A model generated the notes under the pieces. It saw only the letters and a program-made list of their open reading frames with translations. It did no database searches and was not told the origin of the DNA. DNA of 18,679 bases from NCBI GenBank assembly GCA_937951935.1, contig CALGAM010000217.1:1-18679 (forward strand), written 5' to 3'. This document shows, one piece after another, positions 6,660 through 14,529 of this stretch. A program made the position numbers and the translations under genes. This DNA is from an uncultured Micromonospora sp. Its GTDB lineage: Bacteria > Actinomycetota > Actinomycetes > Mycobacteriales > Micromonosporaceae. How positions within the stretch are numbered: the stretch's first letter is position 1; each line of letters begins with the position of its first letter.

Positions 6660-8975
6660 TCAGTTGGTGACCTTGATGATCGCCAGATCGGTGATGAGGT
6701 GGTTCTCCAGAATCAGCTCGATCTTGGTGCCGGTGCCGGCGACCTTGACCGAGTTCAACGGGTTCTGCGGCGACCAGTAGCGGTTCGGGTCCGAGTCGTC
6801 GAACTTCGTCACCGGGTTCAGCTTCGGCACCGTCACCGGCACGCCCTGCAGGTGGAAGGTCTGCGCCGGCTTGGTGAACCTGCTGAAGGTGGCGTCGTAG
6901 GTGCTCCGCCGGTTGGTGATGTTGCCGACGCCGGGCACCGTGATCGGGCCGGGCCGGACGTCGACCGGCAGGTTCAGACCGTAGCCCGGGTGCTCGATGG
7001 TGTTGTTGTTGCTGTACGCGTAGTTGACGTACCAGATGAGCAGACCCTGGTGGTTCGGGAAGTGCTCGACCCAGTTCGGCTTCGTGTTCTGCCAGCCGAA
7101 GTTGTACGGACCGGTCTTCAGGACCTTGTCGTAGCCGTAGTAGGTCCGGTACTCGGCGAGGTAGAAGTGCTGGACCTGCTCCTCGGTGTAGCCGCCGAAC
7201 CGCCGGAAGCCACGGACGGTCCACGCCGGGTCCTCCGTCTCCGCCGTGTCGGTCCAGACCGTGGCGCCGTCGACCACCAGCGAGATGTTGTCGAGGAACG
7301 GACCCGCGAAGTGCAGGCCGCCGTCGGTCTGGTACCGGTAGCGGAACTGCACGACCTGCCCGGCGTACGCCGACAGGTCGTAGGTCAGGTCCACCCACTC
7401 GCCCTGGCTCGACCCGTCGAGGCCGGTCTCACCCGGATCGGTCAGGTCGTTGGTCAGCGGCGTCCAGGTGGAGCCGTTGTTCGTCGACACCTCCGCGTAG
7501 AGGTAGTCGTAGTCCTCCTCGATCTCGTACTGCGCCTTGGCGGTGATGCTGGCCGTGGTGGCGCCGGTGAGGTCGAGGGTCCGGGTCAGCGTGTTGTTGA
7601 GGTCGTCGTCACTGCCGCCCCACCACTCGTAGTCACCCTCGAACGGGGTGTTGTAGTCGGTGCGGACCTGCTGGTCGGGCAGGTGTACGAGGACCGCCTG
7701 GGCGAAGCCGTCGGTGTCGCCGGCCGCCCCGAGGGTCGCGTACGTGGTGCCGCTGTTCCACTCCACCTCGGTGTAGTTGAGCCAGCCCAGGTAGAGCTTC
7801 GACCACGGGTCCATGTAGTTCGGGGTGGAGCCGATGTCATGCTTGCCGTGGCCGAGCCACGAGCCGGAGGCCATGACGCTCCAGAAGCCGACGCCGTTGT
7901 CACCGCCGCGGGTGTCGTACAGGTCGGGCAGGCCGAGGTCGTGGCCGTACTCGTGGACGAAGACGCCGAGGCCGCCGTTCTCCGGCTCGGTGGTGTAGTC
8001 CCGGACCCAGAAGCCGGTGTCACCGATCTGCACGCCGCCGAGCTTGTTGAACTCCGGCCCGGCGCTGCCCTGGAGGTTCGAGAACGCCGCCCAGCGGTGC
8101 GACCAGATGGCGTCCTCGCCCTGGGCGCCACCGCCGGCCTCCTCGCCCTCACCGGCGTGGACGGCCTGGAAGTGGTCGATGTAGCCGTCGGGCTCGTTGA
8201 AGTCACCGTCGCCGTCGTAGTCGTACCGGTCCCAGACGTCGAACTGGGCCAGGTACTGCTTGATCTGCTCCGGCGTCTTGCCGGCGGCGAGCTGGGACTC
8301 GTACCAGGCGGTGACGGTGTCCTTGATGAAGTTCCAGTAGCCGTCGGACTCCGGGATGTTGTTGCTGCCGTACCGGGCCTCGTTGTAGGGCACCTTGACC
8401 CAGTCGCTGACGTCGCCGCCGACGGTGTACCGGCCACCCGACTGCTTCAGGTAGAAGTCGGCCATGGACTCCTTGTTCTTGGCGTAGAACAGGTCCAGGT
8501 ACGACTGCCGGTCGAAGTTCGCCCGCCAGATGGTGGTGTTGTCGTCGGTGGCGCCGCCGTCGTAGACGCGGTCCGGCTGGGGAATCTGATTGTGCAGCGG
8601 GCCGTTGGTCCCGCCCGTACGCGGGTCCTTCTGGTCGCCGAACTCGACCAGGATCGTGAAGATCGGGTCGACCTTCGGGGGCCGCTTGTACTCGACGAAG
8701 CGGTTGGCCTTGATCTGAATGACCTTCGACCCGTTGCGGTCCTGCAGCTTGACCTTGCCGGAGAGCAGGGCGGAGATGGCCTCCTTGCGAGCCTGCTGGT
8801 GCTGCTCGGCGAGCGGGTCGGGCAGGTTGTCGGACCGGTGGGTGGCGCGCTGGGGTTCCCGATCCGCGGGGGCAGGCGCCGCCGGAGCGGCGGACGCCGA
8901 CGGAACGGCAACCGCGCTGGCGGCCAACAGCACGGCCGCGGCACCCGCCAGGCCGGCTGTGACTCGTCTCCTCAA
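6660..8975 (-). CDS. Secreted M6-family metalloprotease, immune inhibitor A type
   Basis: A 771-residue zinc protease of the InhA/M6 family, secreted into the medium. Residues 1-30 form a Sec-type signal peptide (RRR, hydrophobic stretch, ASAA cut site), followed by an Ala/Pro-rich propeptide start. The catalytic motif is HEYGHDLGLPD with His341, Glu342, His345 and Asp351, the HExxHxxGxxD form typical of M6, with a Met-turn near SVMASG (Met368). DYDGDGDFNEPDG (252-264) looks like a calcium-binding loop. Residues about 470-610 resemble the MAM-like beta-sandwich of InhA, and a further beta-rich C-terminal region (about 690-771) follows. TTG at 8975 is the start: AAAGGAGG lies just upstream and the signal peptide begins at once. 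An ATG 26 codons upstream lacks both. Likely role is extracellular protein digestion. Confidence 0.93.
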   Translation of the reverse strand: MRRRVTAGLAGAAAVLLAASAVAVPSASAAPAAPAPADREPQRATHRSDNLPDPLAEQHQQARKEAISALLSGKVKLQDRNGSKVIQIKANRFVEYKRPPKVDPIFTILVEFGDQKDPRTGGTNGPLHNQIPQPDRVYDGGATDDNTTIWRANFDRQSYLDLFYAKNKESMADFYLKQSGGRYTVGGDVSDWVKVPYNEARYGSNNIPESDGYWNFIKDTVTAWYESQLAAGKTPEQIKQYLAQFDVWDRYDYDGDGDFNEPDGYIDHFQAVHAGEGEEAGGGAQGEDAIWSHRWAAFSNLQGSAGPEFNKLGGVQIGDTGFWVRDYTTEPENGGLGVFVHEYGHDLGLPDLYDTRGGDNGVGFWSVMASGSWLGHGKHDIGSTPNYMDPWSKLYLGWLNYTEVEWNSGTTYATLGAAGDTDGFAQAVLVHLPDQQVRTDYNTPFEGDYEWWGGSDDDLNNTLTRTLDLTGATTASITAKAQYEIEEDYDYLYAEVSTNNGSTWTPLTNDLTDPGETGLDGSSQGEWVDLTYDLSAYAGQVVQFRYRYQTDGGLHFAGPFLDNISLVVDGATVWTDTAETEDPAWTVRGFRRFGGYTEEQVQHFYLAEYRTYYGYDKVLKTGPYNFGWQNTKPNWVEHFPNHQGLLIWYVNYAYSNNNTIEHPGYGLNLPVDVRPGPITVPGVGNITNRRSTYDATFSRFTKPAQTFHLQGVPVTVPKLNPVTKFDDSDPNRYWSPQNPLNSVKVAGTGTKIELILENHLITDLAIIKVTN

Positions 8976-8979
8976 AGGT

Positions 8980-8990
8980 CCTCCTCCTTT
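8980..8990 (-). promoter_or_regulatory. Strong Shine-Dalgarno site fixing the TTG start of the M6 protease
   Basis: On the minus strand AAAGGAGGAGG lies 4 nt before TTG at 8975; the AAGGAGG core, a near-perfect match to the 16S rRNA tail, is about 7 nt from it. A strong ribosome site combined with a weak TTG start is notable, and it decides the start codon. Confidence 0.75.
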
Positions 8991-9267
8991 GTGGAAGTGT
9001 GCTACAGAGACAGGCCAGCTCATGGCCGGCACTGCCATCAGACGCGATGACAACCTTTGCAGATGGATGGATCGCTGTCACGGGTCCGCGCGGCTCGGCG
9101 GGGCCTTCGTGATCTGTACTCAACCAGGGCGAAAACCGTCCAATCAGATGCCCATTTTCAGCCTCATGAATATCACGATTGCGAAACGGTGGAACCGGGG
9201 AGGCTCTCACCGCGTCAATGGGCGCCCCGGGGCGGACACCGGGCCGGCCGGAGGAGACGAGCCGGGC
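8991..9267. other. Upstream non-coding region of the M6 protease
   Basis: No convincing gene lies here. The stretch 9115-9195 is much richer in A/T than its surroundings (for example CATGAATATCACGA) and is the likeliest promoter zone for the minus-strand protease, which would leave a 5' leader of roughly 130-200 nt. I cannot assign a confident -10/-35 pair. GATCGCTGTCAC at 9070-9081 recurs exactly at 13443-13454. Confidence 0.4.
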
Positions 9268-9293
9268 CGCCCGGGTGGCGGACCACCCGGGCG
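9268..9293. terminator. Hairpin downstream of acs (second)
   Basis: A perfect 11-bp stem (CGCCCGGGTGG/CCACCCGGGCG) closes a CGGA tetraloop. It lies about 240 nt beyond the acs stop, before the protease promoter zone, and probably backs up the stronger hairpin at 9388-9422. Confidence 0.5.
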
Positions 9294-9387
9294 ACGTTCG
9301 CGGTCGGACGGTCGCCAGGTGCGGGAGGACGTGGCCGGTGAGCCGGTGACGGGCCGGCTCGGGCGGCGACCAATGGCGAAGAAGACG

Positions 9388-9422
9388 GCGACGGGCGGGC
9401 CGGGAGTCGGCCCGCCCGTCGC
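9388..9422 (-). terminator. Terminator hairpin downstream of acs
   Basis: A 15-bp perfect stem pairs 9388-9402 with 9408-9422 around a GGAGT loop. Read on the minus strand it lies about 110 nt after the acs stop and is followed by a CTTCTTC stretch. This is the main candidate terminator of the acs transcript. The remainder of 9423-9530 shows no gene. Confidence 0.65.
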
Positions 9423-9530
9423 GGTGGTGGTGGTCGGTCAGACTGGTCGGTGGAGCCCGGTCGGCGCACCGCCGTCAGCGAGGCCGACGGGGCGAGGCGG
9501 TCGGGCGCCGAAGGGCCGTCAGCGGGGACC

Positions 9531-11495
<1,965 letters not shown>

Positions 11496-11579
11496 GGTGG
11501 GTGGCTCCTCAAGCGTTCGTTACGGGCGTTGCTAGGAGGTTAGTAGCGCCATCCTGCCTGGTGCGAGGGCCGAGACGGT

Positions 11580-11605
11580 CGTTCGGCGTCGCCACGCGCC
11601 GAACG
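11580..11605. promoter_or_regulatory. Inverted repeat in the acs / Fic-fold divergent region
   Basis: CGTTCGGCG (11580-11588) and CGCCGAACG (11597-11605) form a perfect 9-bp inverted repeat with an 8-bp spacer. The half-site centres are 17 bp apart in the 166-bp gap between two divergent genes, suiting a dimeric regulator of either or both. A hairpin in the acs leader is the alternative. Confidence 0.4.
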
Positions 11606-11649
11606 GCAACCCTCCGGCGCCCGCCGGTTCCCGCCGCAGGGCGAACCAC

Positions 11650-11655
11650 TACCGT
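11650..11655 (+). promoter_or_regulatory. Candidate -10 box of a leaderless promoter for the Fic-fold gene
   Basis: TACCGT ends 6 nt before the GTG at 11662, the same geometry as upstream of the C45 gene. There is no Shine-Dalgarno sequence before the GTG. The -35 position shows no clear match. Confidence 0.35.
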
Positions 11656-11661
11656 GACAGC

Positions 11662-12420
11662 GTGGTTGCCGACCCGCTCGTACCGCTGCTCAGCCTCGCC
11701 GACGTCGCGCCTGCCGTCGAGCGGGCCCGCGAGCGGGTCGACGCCGCGCTACGGCACCGCGCGCTGCGCCGGCGGGGCGGCCAGGTCGCCGCCGAGGTCG
11801 GCCTGCGCTCCGCCATCGCCAGCACCGCCCTGGAGGGGTACGTCCACGAGCGCGAGGCGGTGCGGGCCGGGGTCGTCACCGACCCGGTGCTGCAGGGCGC
11901 CCTGCGGGTCGCCGGGGCGCTGCCCGCCCTCGCCGAGCGGTGGTCACAGGCGCCGCGCCAGGTGTTGGCCCGGCTGCACACCCTGGCCGCCGCCGGGACC
12001 GTGCCGCCGGAGGCGCTCGGGCGGCCGGTCGGCGCCGCGGGCGGGGCCCCGGCGCCGGAGGTCGCCGTCCGGCTGGACGCCCTGGCCGGGCTGGTCGCCG
12101 GCGGGACCCGGGTGCCGGCGGTGGTCCTCGCCGCCGTGGTGCACGGGGAGCTGCTGGCGCTGCGGCCGTTCGCCGGGCCGGCCGGGGTGGTGGCCCGGGC
12201 CGCCGGCCGGCTCACCCTGCTCTCCAGCGGCTTCGACCCGCGGGGCCTGATCGCCGTCGACCTGGGGCACCTGGAACGCGAGCCCGAGTACGTCGGCGCG
12301 GCGAACGCCTTCGCCACCGGCACCCCGGACGGGGTCCGGTCCTGGCTACGCCACTACGCGACGGCGATCGAGGTCGGTGCCGAGCGGATGGTCGAGATCG
12401 CCGACGAGGTGCTCGGCTAG
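11662..12420 (+). CDS. Degenerate Fic-fold protein (Rv3662c-like)
   Basis: A 252-residue soluble protein that I read as a relic or repurposed Fic domain. Active Fic enzymes carry HPFxDGNGRxxR and transfer AMP or similar groups to proteins. The matching segment here is RPFAGPAGVVAR (168-179): the catalytic His is Arg, Asp is Gly, and the Gly-Asn-Gly anion-binding nest is altered, so AMP transfer is not expected. An N-terminal STALEG (54-59) matches the (S/T)xxxE(G/N) inhibitory-helix motif of Fic proteins, which supports the fold call. Position next to acs, the HAD phosphatase and the ssd-tad block matches the M. tuberculosis gene Rv3662c as I recall it; some databases label such proteins oxidoreductase without clear support. 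GTG at 11662 is the chosen start, probably leaderless. Confidence 0.75.
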   Translation: MVADPLVPLLSLADVAPAVERARERVDAALRHRALRRRGGQVAAEVGLRSAIASTALEGYVHEREAVRAGVVTDPVLQGALRVAGALPALAERWSQAPRQVLARLHTLAAAGTVPPEALGRPVGAAGGAPAPEVAVRLDALAGLVAGGTRVPAVVLAAVVHGELLALRPFAGPAGVVARAAGRLTLLSSGFDPRGLIAVDLGHLEREPEYVGAANAFATGTPDGVRSWLRHYATAIEVGAERMVEIADEVLG

Positions 12421-12448
12421 GTCGTCTGGCCGGCCGTGCGCCCGGCGG

Positions 12449-12500
12449 CCGGTCCGCGCCGGACCGGAGGTGTGGGGCGGCGCCCGGCCCTCCCCACACC
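12449..12500. terminator. Tandem hairpins between the Fic-fold gene and the HAD gene
   Basis: Two adjacent stems lie between convergent genes. CCGGTCCG/CGGACCGG (12449-12467) has a 3-nt loop, and GGTGTGGGG/CCCCACACC (12469-12500) has a 14-nt loop. Together they are a plausible terminator for both directions. No T-tract is present. Confidence 0.6.
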
Positions 12501-12535
12501 GGTGGGTGGCGCCTGCCGGCGCCGGCGGCCCGGGG

Positions 12536-13336
12536 TCAGGTGGCGTTGGCGCGGGCGCGGCGGTGCCGGCCGTACCAGGCGATGCCGATCGCGACCCCGA
12601 CGCCGACGCCGATCGCCGCGGCGGCGACCGGGACGGCGGGGCGCTGCCGCAGCCGGCGGCCGAGCGGCACCGGGTTGCGGAACTCCAGGATCGGCCAGCC
12701 CTGCTCGGTGGCCAGCTTGCGCAGCCCACGGTCGGGGTTGACCGCGGTCGGGTGGCCGACGCACTCCAACAGGAGGCGGTCGGTGATCGAGTCGGAGTAC
12801 GCGTACGACTCGGTGAGGTCGTAGCCGCGCTCGGCGGCCAGCTGGCGAACCGCCTCGACCTTGTGCGGGCCGGCCGCGTAGAACTCGACCTCGCCGCTGT
12901 ACCGCCCGTCGACCACCGCCATCCGGGTGGCGATCACGTCGGCGACTCCGAGCAGCTCGCCGATCGGGCGGACGATCTCCTCCCCCGAGGCGGAGACGAG
13001 GACGACGTCCCGGCCGGCCGCCTGGTGCTCCTCGATGAGAGCGGCGGCCTCGGCGTACACGTAGGGGTGGATGAGGTCGTGCAACGTCTCGGCCACGATC
13101 TGCCGGACCTGTTCGACCTGCCAGCCCTTGCACAGCGCCGCGAGATAGTCCCGGGTCCGCGCCATCGTCTGCTCGTCGGCACCGCCCAGCCGGAACATCA
13201 GCTGCGCGTACGCCGACTTCACCACGTCGCGGCGGCTGATCAGCCCGTCCCGGTAGAACGGCCGTCCGAACGCCAACGCGCTCGACTTGGCGATGACGGT
13301 CTTGTCCAGATCAAAAAATGCGGCGCTTCGGCCCAC
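12536..13336 (-). CDS. HAD-IB (SerB-like) phosphatase with C-terminal membrane anchor
   Basis: A 266-residue HAD-superfamily subfamily IB hydrolase. Motif I is FDLDKT with nucleophile Asp9 and acid/base Asp11, motif II is LVSAS (Ser115), motif III is Lys159 in GPHK, and motif IV is YSDSITD (Asp182, Asp186). All catalytic residues are intact. Residues about 233-254 (VPVAAAAIGVGVGVAIGIAW) form a transmembrane helix followed by a basic tail, so the enzyme probably sits on the inner face of the membrane. Relatives include phosphoserine phosphatase and lysophosphatidate-type phosphatases; the substrate is not known. M. tuberculosis Rv3661 is a likely relative in the same neighbourhood. The GTG at 13336 has no Shine-Dalgarno; a TAGACT box 8 nt upstream suggests a leaderless or near-leaderless transcript. 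Confidence 0.93.
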   Translation of the reverse strand: MGRSAAFFDLDKTVIAKSSALAFGRPFYRDGLISRRDVVKSAYAQLMFRLGGADEQTMARTRDYLAALCKGWQVEQVRQIVAETLHDLIHPYVYAEAAALIEEHQAAGRDVVLVSASGEEIVRPIGELLGVADVIATRMAVVDGRYSGEVEFYAAGPHKVEAVRQLAAERGYDLTESYAYSDSITDRLLLECVGHPTAVNPDRGLRKLATEQGWPILEFRNPVPLGRRLRQRPAVPVAAAAIGVGVGVAIGIAWYGRHRRARANAT

Positions 13337-13344
13337 GGCGCGCC

Positions 13345-13350
13345 AGTCTA
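13345..13350 (-). promoter_or_regulatory. Candidate -10 box for the HAD phosphatase
   Basis: On the minus strand TAGACT (TANNNT) ends 8 nt before GTG at 13336. The -35 region is unclear (GTGACC at 13365-13370 gives a spacer of only 14 bp). Confidence 0.3.
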
Positions 13351-13439
13351 GTCTGATGGTTTAAGGTCACCAGGTGCGCGGGGCCGCCTTTGGTAGTTCT
13401 CGGCCGGTTACCGGGGTGATTGGGTCGATCAGTACCCTG

Positions 13440-13455
13440 GGTGATCGCTGTCACA
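13440..13455. promoter_or_regulatory. CRP-like binding site between HAD gene and 6C RNA
   Basis: GGTGATCGCTGTCACA matches TGTGA-N6-TCACA, the consensus of actinobacterial CRP-type regulators, at nine of ten fixed positions, and GTGA/TCAC is a perfect inverted repeat. It is roughly 100 bp from both the HAD start and the predicted 6C RNA start, so either could be the target. Confidence 0.4.
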
Positions 13456-13526
13456 CCGCCAGAGGCGACATTCGCGCGGAGTGGACGTAGACACCACTCG
13501 ACGTATACAGGCCGACTCAGGCATGC

Positions 13527-13554
13527 TTGTATCCACGACACACTTTCATATCCT
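13527..13554 (+). promoter_or_regulatory. Candidate promoter of the 6C RNA
   Basis: TATCCT (13549-13554, TANNNT) would start transcription near 13560-13562, just before the first RNA stem. TTGTAT (13527-13532) is a weak -35 candidate with a 16-bp spacer. The region is clearly richer in A/T than its surroundings. Confidence 0.4.
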
Positions 13555-13560
13555 CTGTGC

Positions 13561-13674
13561 TCGTAGACCTCGACGGTCAGCACCCCCCGCGGCCGTCGAG
13601 CGGTTCGGCTCGACCCCCCCGGAGCCGAACCCCGGACGACCCCCGTCTCCCCCCGACGGGGGTCGTCGCCTTTT
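13561..13674 (+). ncRNA. 6C small RNA
   Basis: Three consecutive hairpins each carry a run of at least six C in the loop, the defining trait of the actinobacterial 6C RNA. Stem 1 pairs 13569-13576 with 13593-13600 (CTCGACGG/CCGTCGAG) with C6 at 13583-13588. Stem 2 pairs 13602-13611 with 13622-13631 (GGTTCGGCTC/GAGCCGAACC) with C7 at 13614-13620. The third is the terminator stem, 13635-13647 with 13655-13667, with C6 in its loop, followed by GCCTTTT. Position and strand, upstream of and parallel to ssd and next to the SerB-like gene, match the mycobacterial 6C RNA (B11) as I recall it. In mycobacteria the C-rich loops pair with G-rich ribosome sites of target mRNAs to repress translation. The exact 5' end is estimated. 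Confidence 0.87.
13635..13674 (+). terminator. Intrinsic terminator of the 6C RNA
   Basis: A perfect 13-bp stem (GACGACCCCCGTC/GACGGGGGTCGTC) has a TCCCCCC loop, followed after GCC by TTTT at 13671-13674. It is the only hairpin in the window with a real T-tract on its own strand. Confidence 0.88.
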
Positions 13675-13978
13675 CCGGCGAGGCGGCTCAACGGGCCACG
13701 GCGTGCCGAGGGTGCCCGTCCGTGGGCGGAACACCGGGCGGCGTCGCGCCGGCACCGCCGCGCCCACCCGCGTCACCCGGAATCTCGGAGGTACGTGTCG
13801 CCCAACATCGCGACGAGTGCGAGGGTGAACGGGAGAGCGAACGGCTTTCGTGCGCCATGAGGACGTCGTGGTGTCCTGCTGCGCCGAAGGACCGATCCGG
13901 CGGGAGGTGTCGACGCCGTTCGCCGGGTGGGTTCGTCGGCTGGTACCAGGCACGGGTCGAACGAGGATGTGGGCCCCG
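13675..13978. other. Region between 6C RNA and the Cys-rich ORF, no confident gene
   Basis: Nothing here is convincingly coding. A very short reading frame from GTG at 13795 to TGA at 13860 (21 codons, beginning Met-Ser-Pro-Asn-Ile) has GGAGG only 3 nt before its start, a tight spacing. It could be a leader peptide or chance. Confidence 0.3.
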
Positions 13979-14224
13979 ATGAACGGGTGTGAGGTGTGCG
14001 GAGCCGCCGAGGCCGTCTGTACGGCCGGCACCGACGACGGTGATCTTGAGCTGTGCGCGGGCTGTGCCGGCGTGCTCCGGGCAAGCGAGGGATGGCGGCT
14101 GGGCGAGCCGTCCCACGGTGCGGAGTCGTACGTGGCCGATCCTGACTCCTGTCCCGCGTCACCGGGAACACCGGCCGGCCTCGGGTGGGACCGGGCCGGG
14201 GGGACCGAGGCACCGACCGTCTGA
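13979..14224 (+). CDS. Small Cys-rich protein, possible zinc ribbon
   Basis: An 81-codon frame beginning MNGCEVCG. Two Cys pairs, CEVC and CAGC, are separated by 24 residues (with a further Cys between them), the spacing of a small zinc-ribbon or treble-clef knuckle. The remaining C-terminal 45 residues are low in order-promoting features, with Gly, Pro, Ser and Asp abundant. Most third codon positions are G or C but fewer than in neighbouring genes, so the coding call is moderate. ATG at 13967 is an alternative start, but GAGG abuts it directly; for 13979 that GAGG is about 12 nt upstream. A hairpin at 14248-14265 follows the stop. I recognise no family. It lies between the 6C RNA and the tad operon. 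Confidence 0.45.
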   Translation: MNGCEVCGAAEAVCTAGTDDGDLELCAGCAGVLRASEGWRLGEPSHGAESYVADPDSCPASPGTPAGLGWDRAGGTEAPTV

Positions 14225-14247
14225 CCGAAGCGCGTCCCTCACGTGCC

Positions 14248-14265
14248 CCTCGCCGAACGGCGAGG
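14248..14265 (+). terminator. Short hairpin after the Cys-rich ORF
   Basis: A 7-bp stem (CCTCGCC/GGCGAGG) closes a GAAC loop 23 nt after the stop codon. It is a weak terminator candidate without a T-tract. Confidence 0.35.
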
Positions 14266-14420
14266 CTCGGGGCCGGAGCGGTCCCGACCGGGCGGCGGTG
14301 TCGACGCCGGTCACCGTGGCCGGACCGGGCAGGACCCGAGAATCGCCGTTCGAGCCCGCAGCAGGGCGGATCGTCTCGGTGGTGCCGCACCCTCTACCAG
14401 ATCAGGTCGGAATCCGGGCG

Positions 14421-14448
14421 TTTTCCACAGCGGGGCAGGTTGTCCACA
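14421..14448 (+). promoter_or_regulatory. Pair of DnaA-box-like nonamers upstream of ssd
   Basis: TTTTCCACA (14421-14429) and TTGTCCACA (14440-14448) lie in the same orientation, with starts 19 bp apart. The second equals the DnaA-box consensus of high-GC actinobacteria and the first differs by one base. They sit 82-109 bp before the ssd start in a 305-bp non-coding gap, where the operon promoter should be. I see no other origin features such as many boxes, an AT-rich unwinding region, or dnaA/dnaN, so a regulatory or titration role is likelier than an origin. Confidence 0.5.
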
Positions 14449-14529
14449 GCGACGCGTGCGGGGCGAGCCTCGCGACCGCCCGCGCGGCCATGGTGTCCGG
14501 GTAACCCCACATCTCCGCGGGAGGACCTG

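Noticed and set aside
6699..9050. 783-codon plus-strand frame opposite the M6 protease
   Set aside because: It is Val/Leu/Arg-rich and repetitive, the typical antisense shadow of a GC-rich gene; the minus strand holds an intact HExxHxxGxxD protease with a signal peptide.
13311..13691. 126-codon minus-strand frame across the 6C RNA
   Set aside because: It covers the RNA hairpins, has no ribosome site or recognisable domain, and conflicts with the HAD gene's promoter.
13773..14390. 205-codon minus-strand frame opposite the Cys-rich ORF
   Set aside because: Its composition is dominated by Arg, Pro and Ser with no motif, so it reads as a shadow; the plus frame with paired Cys is the better candidate.
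14421..14448. Replication origin at the DnaA-box pair
   Set aside because: Only two boxes, no AT-rich unwinding element and no dnaA/dnaN/gyr neighbours; a regulatory role is more sensible.
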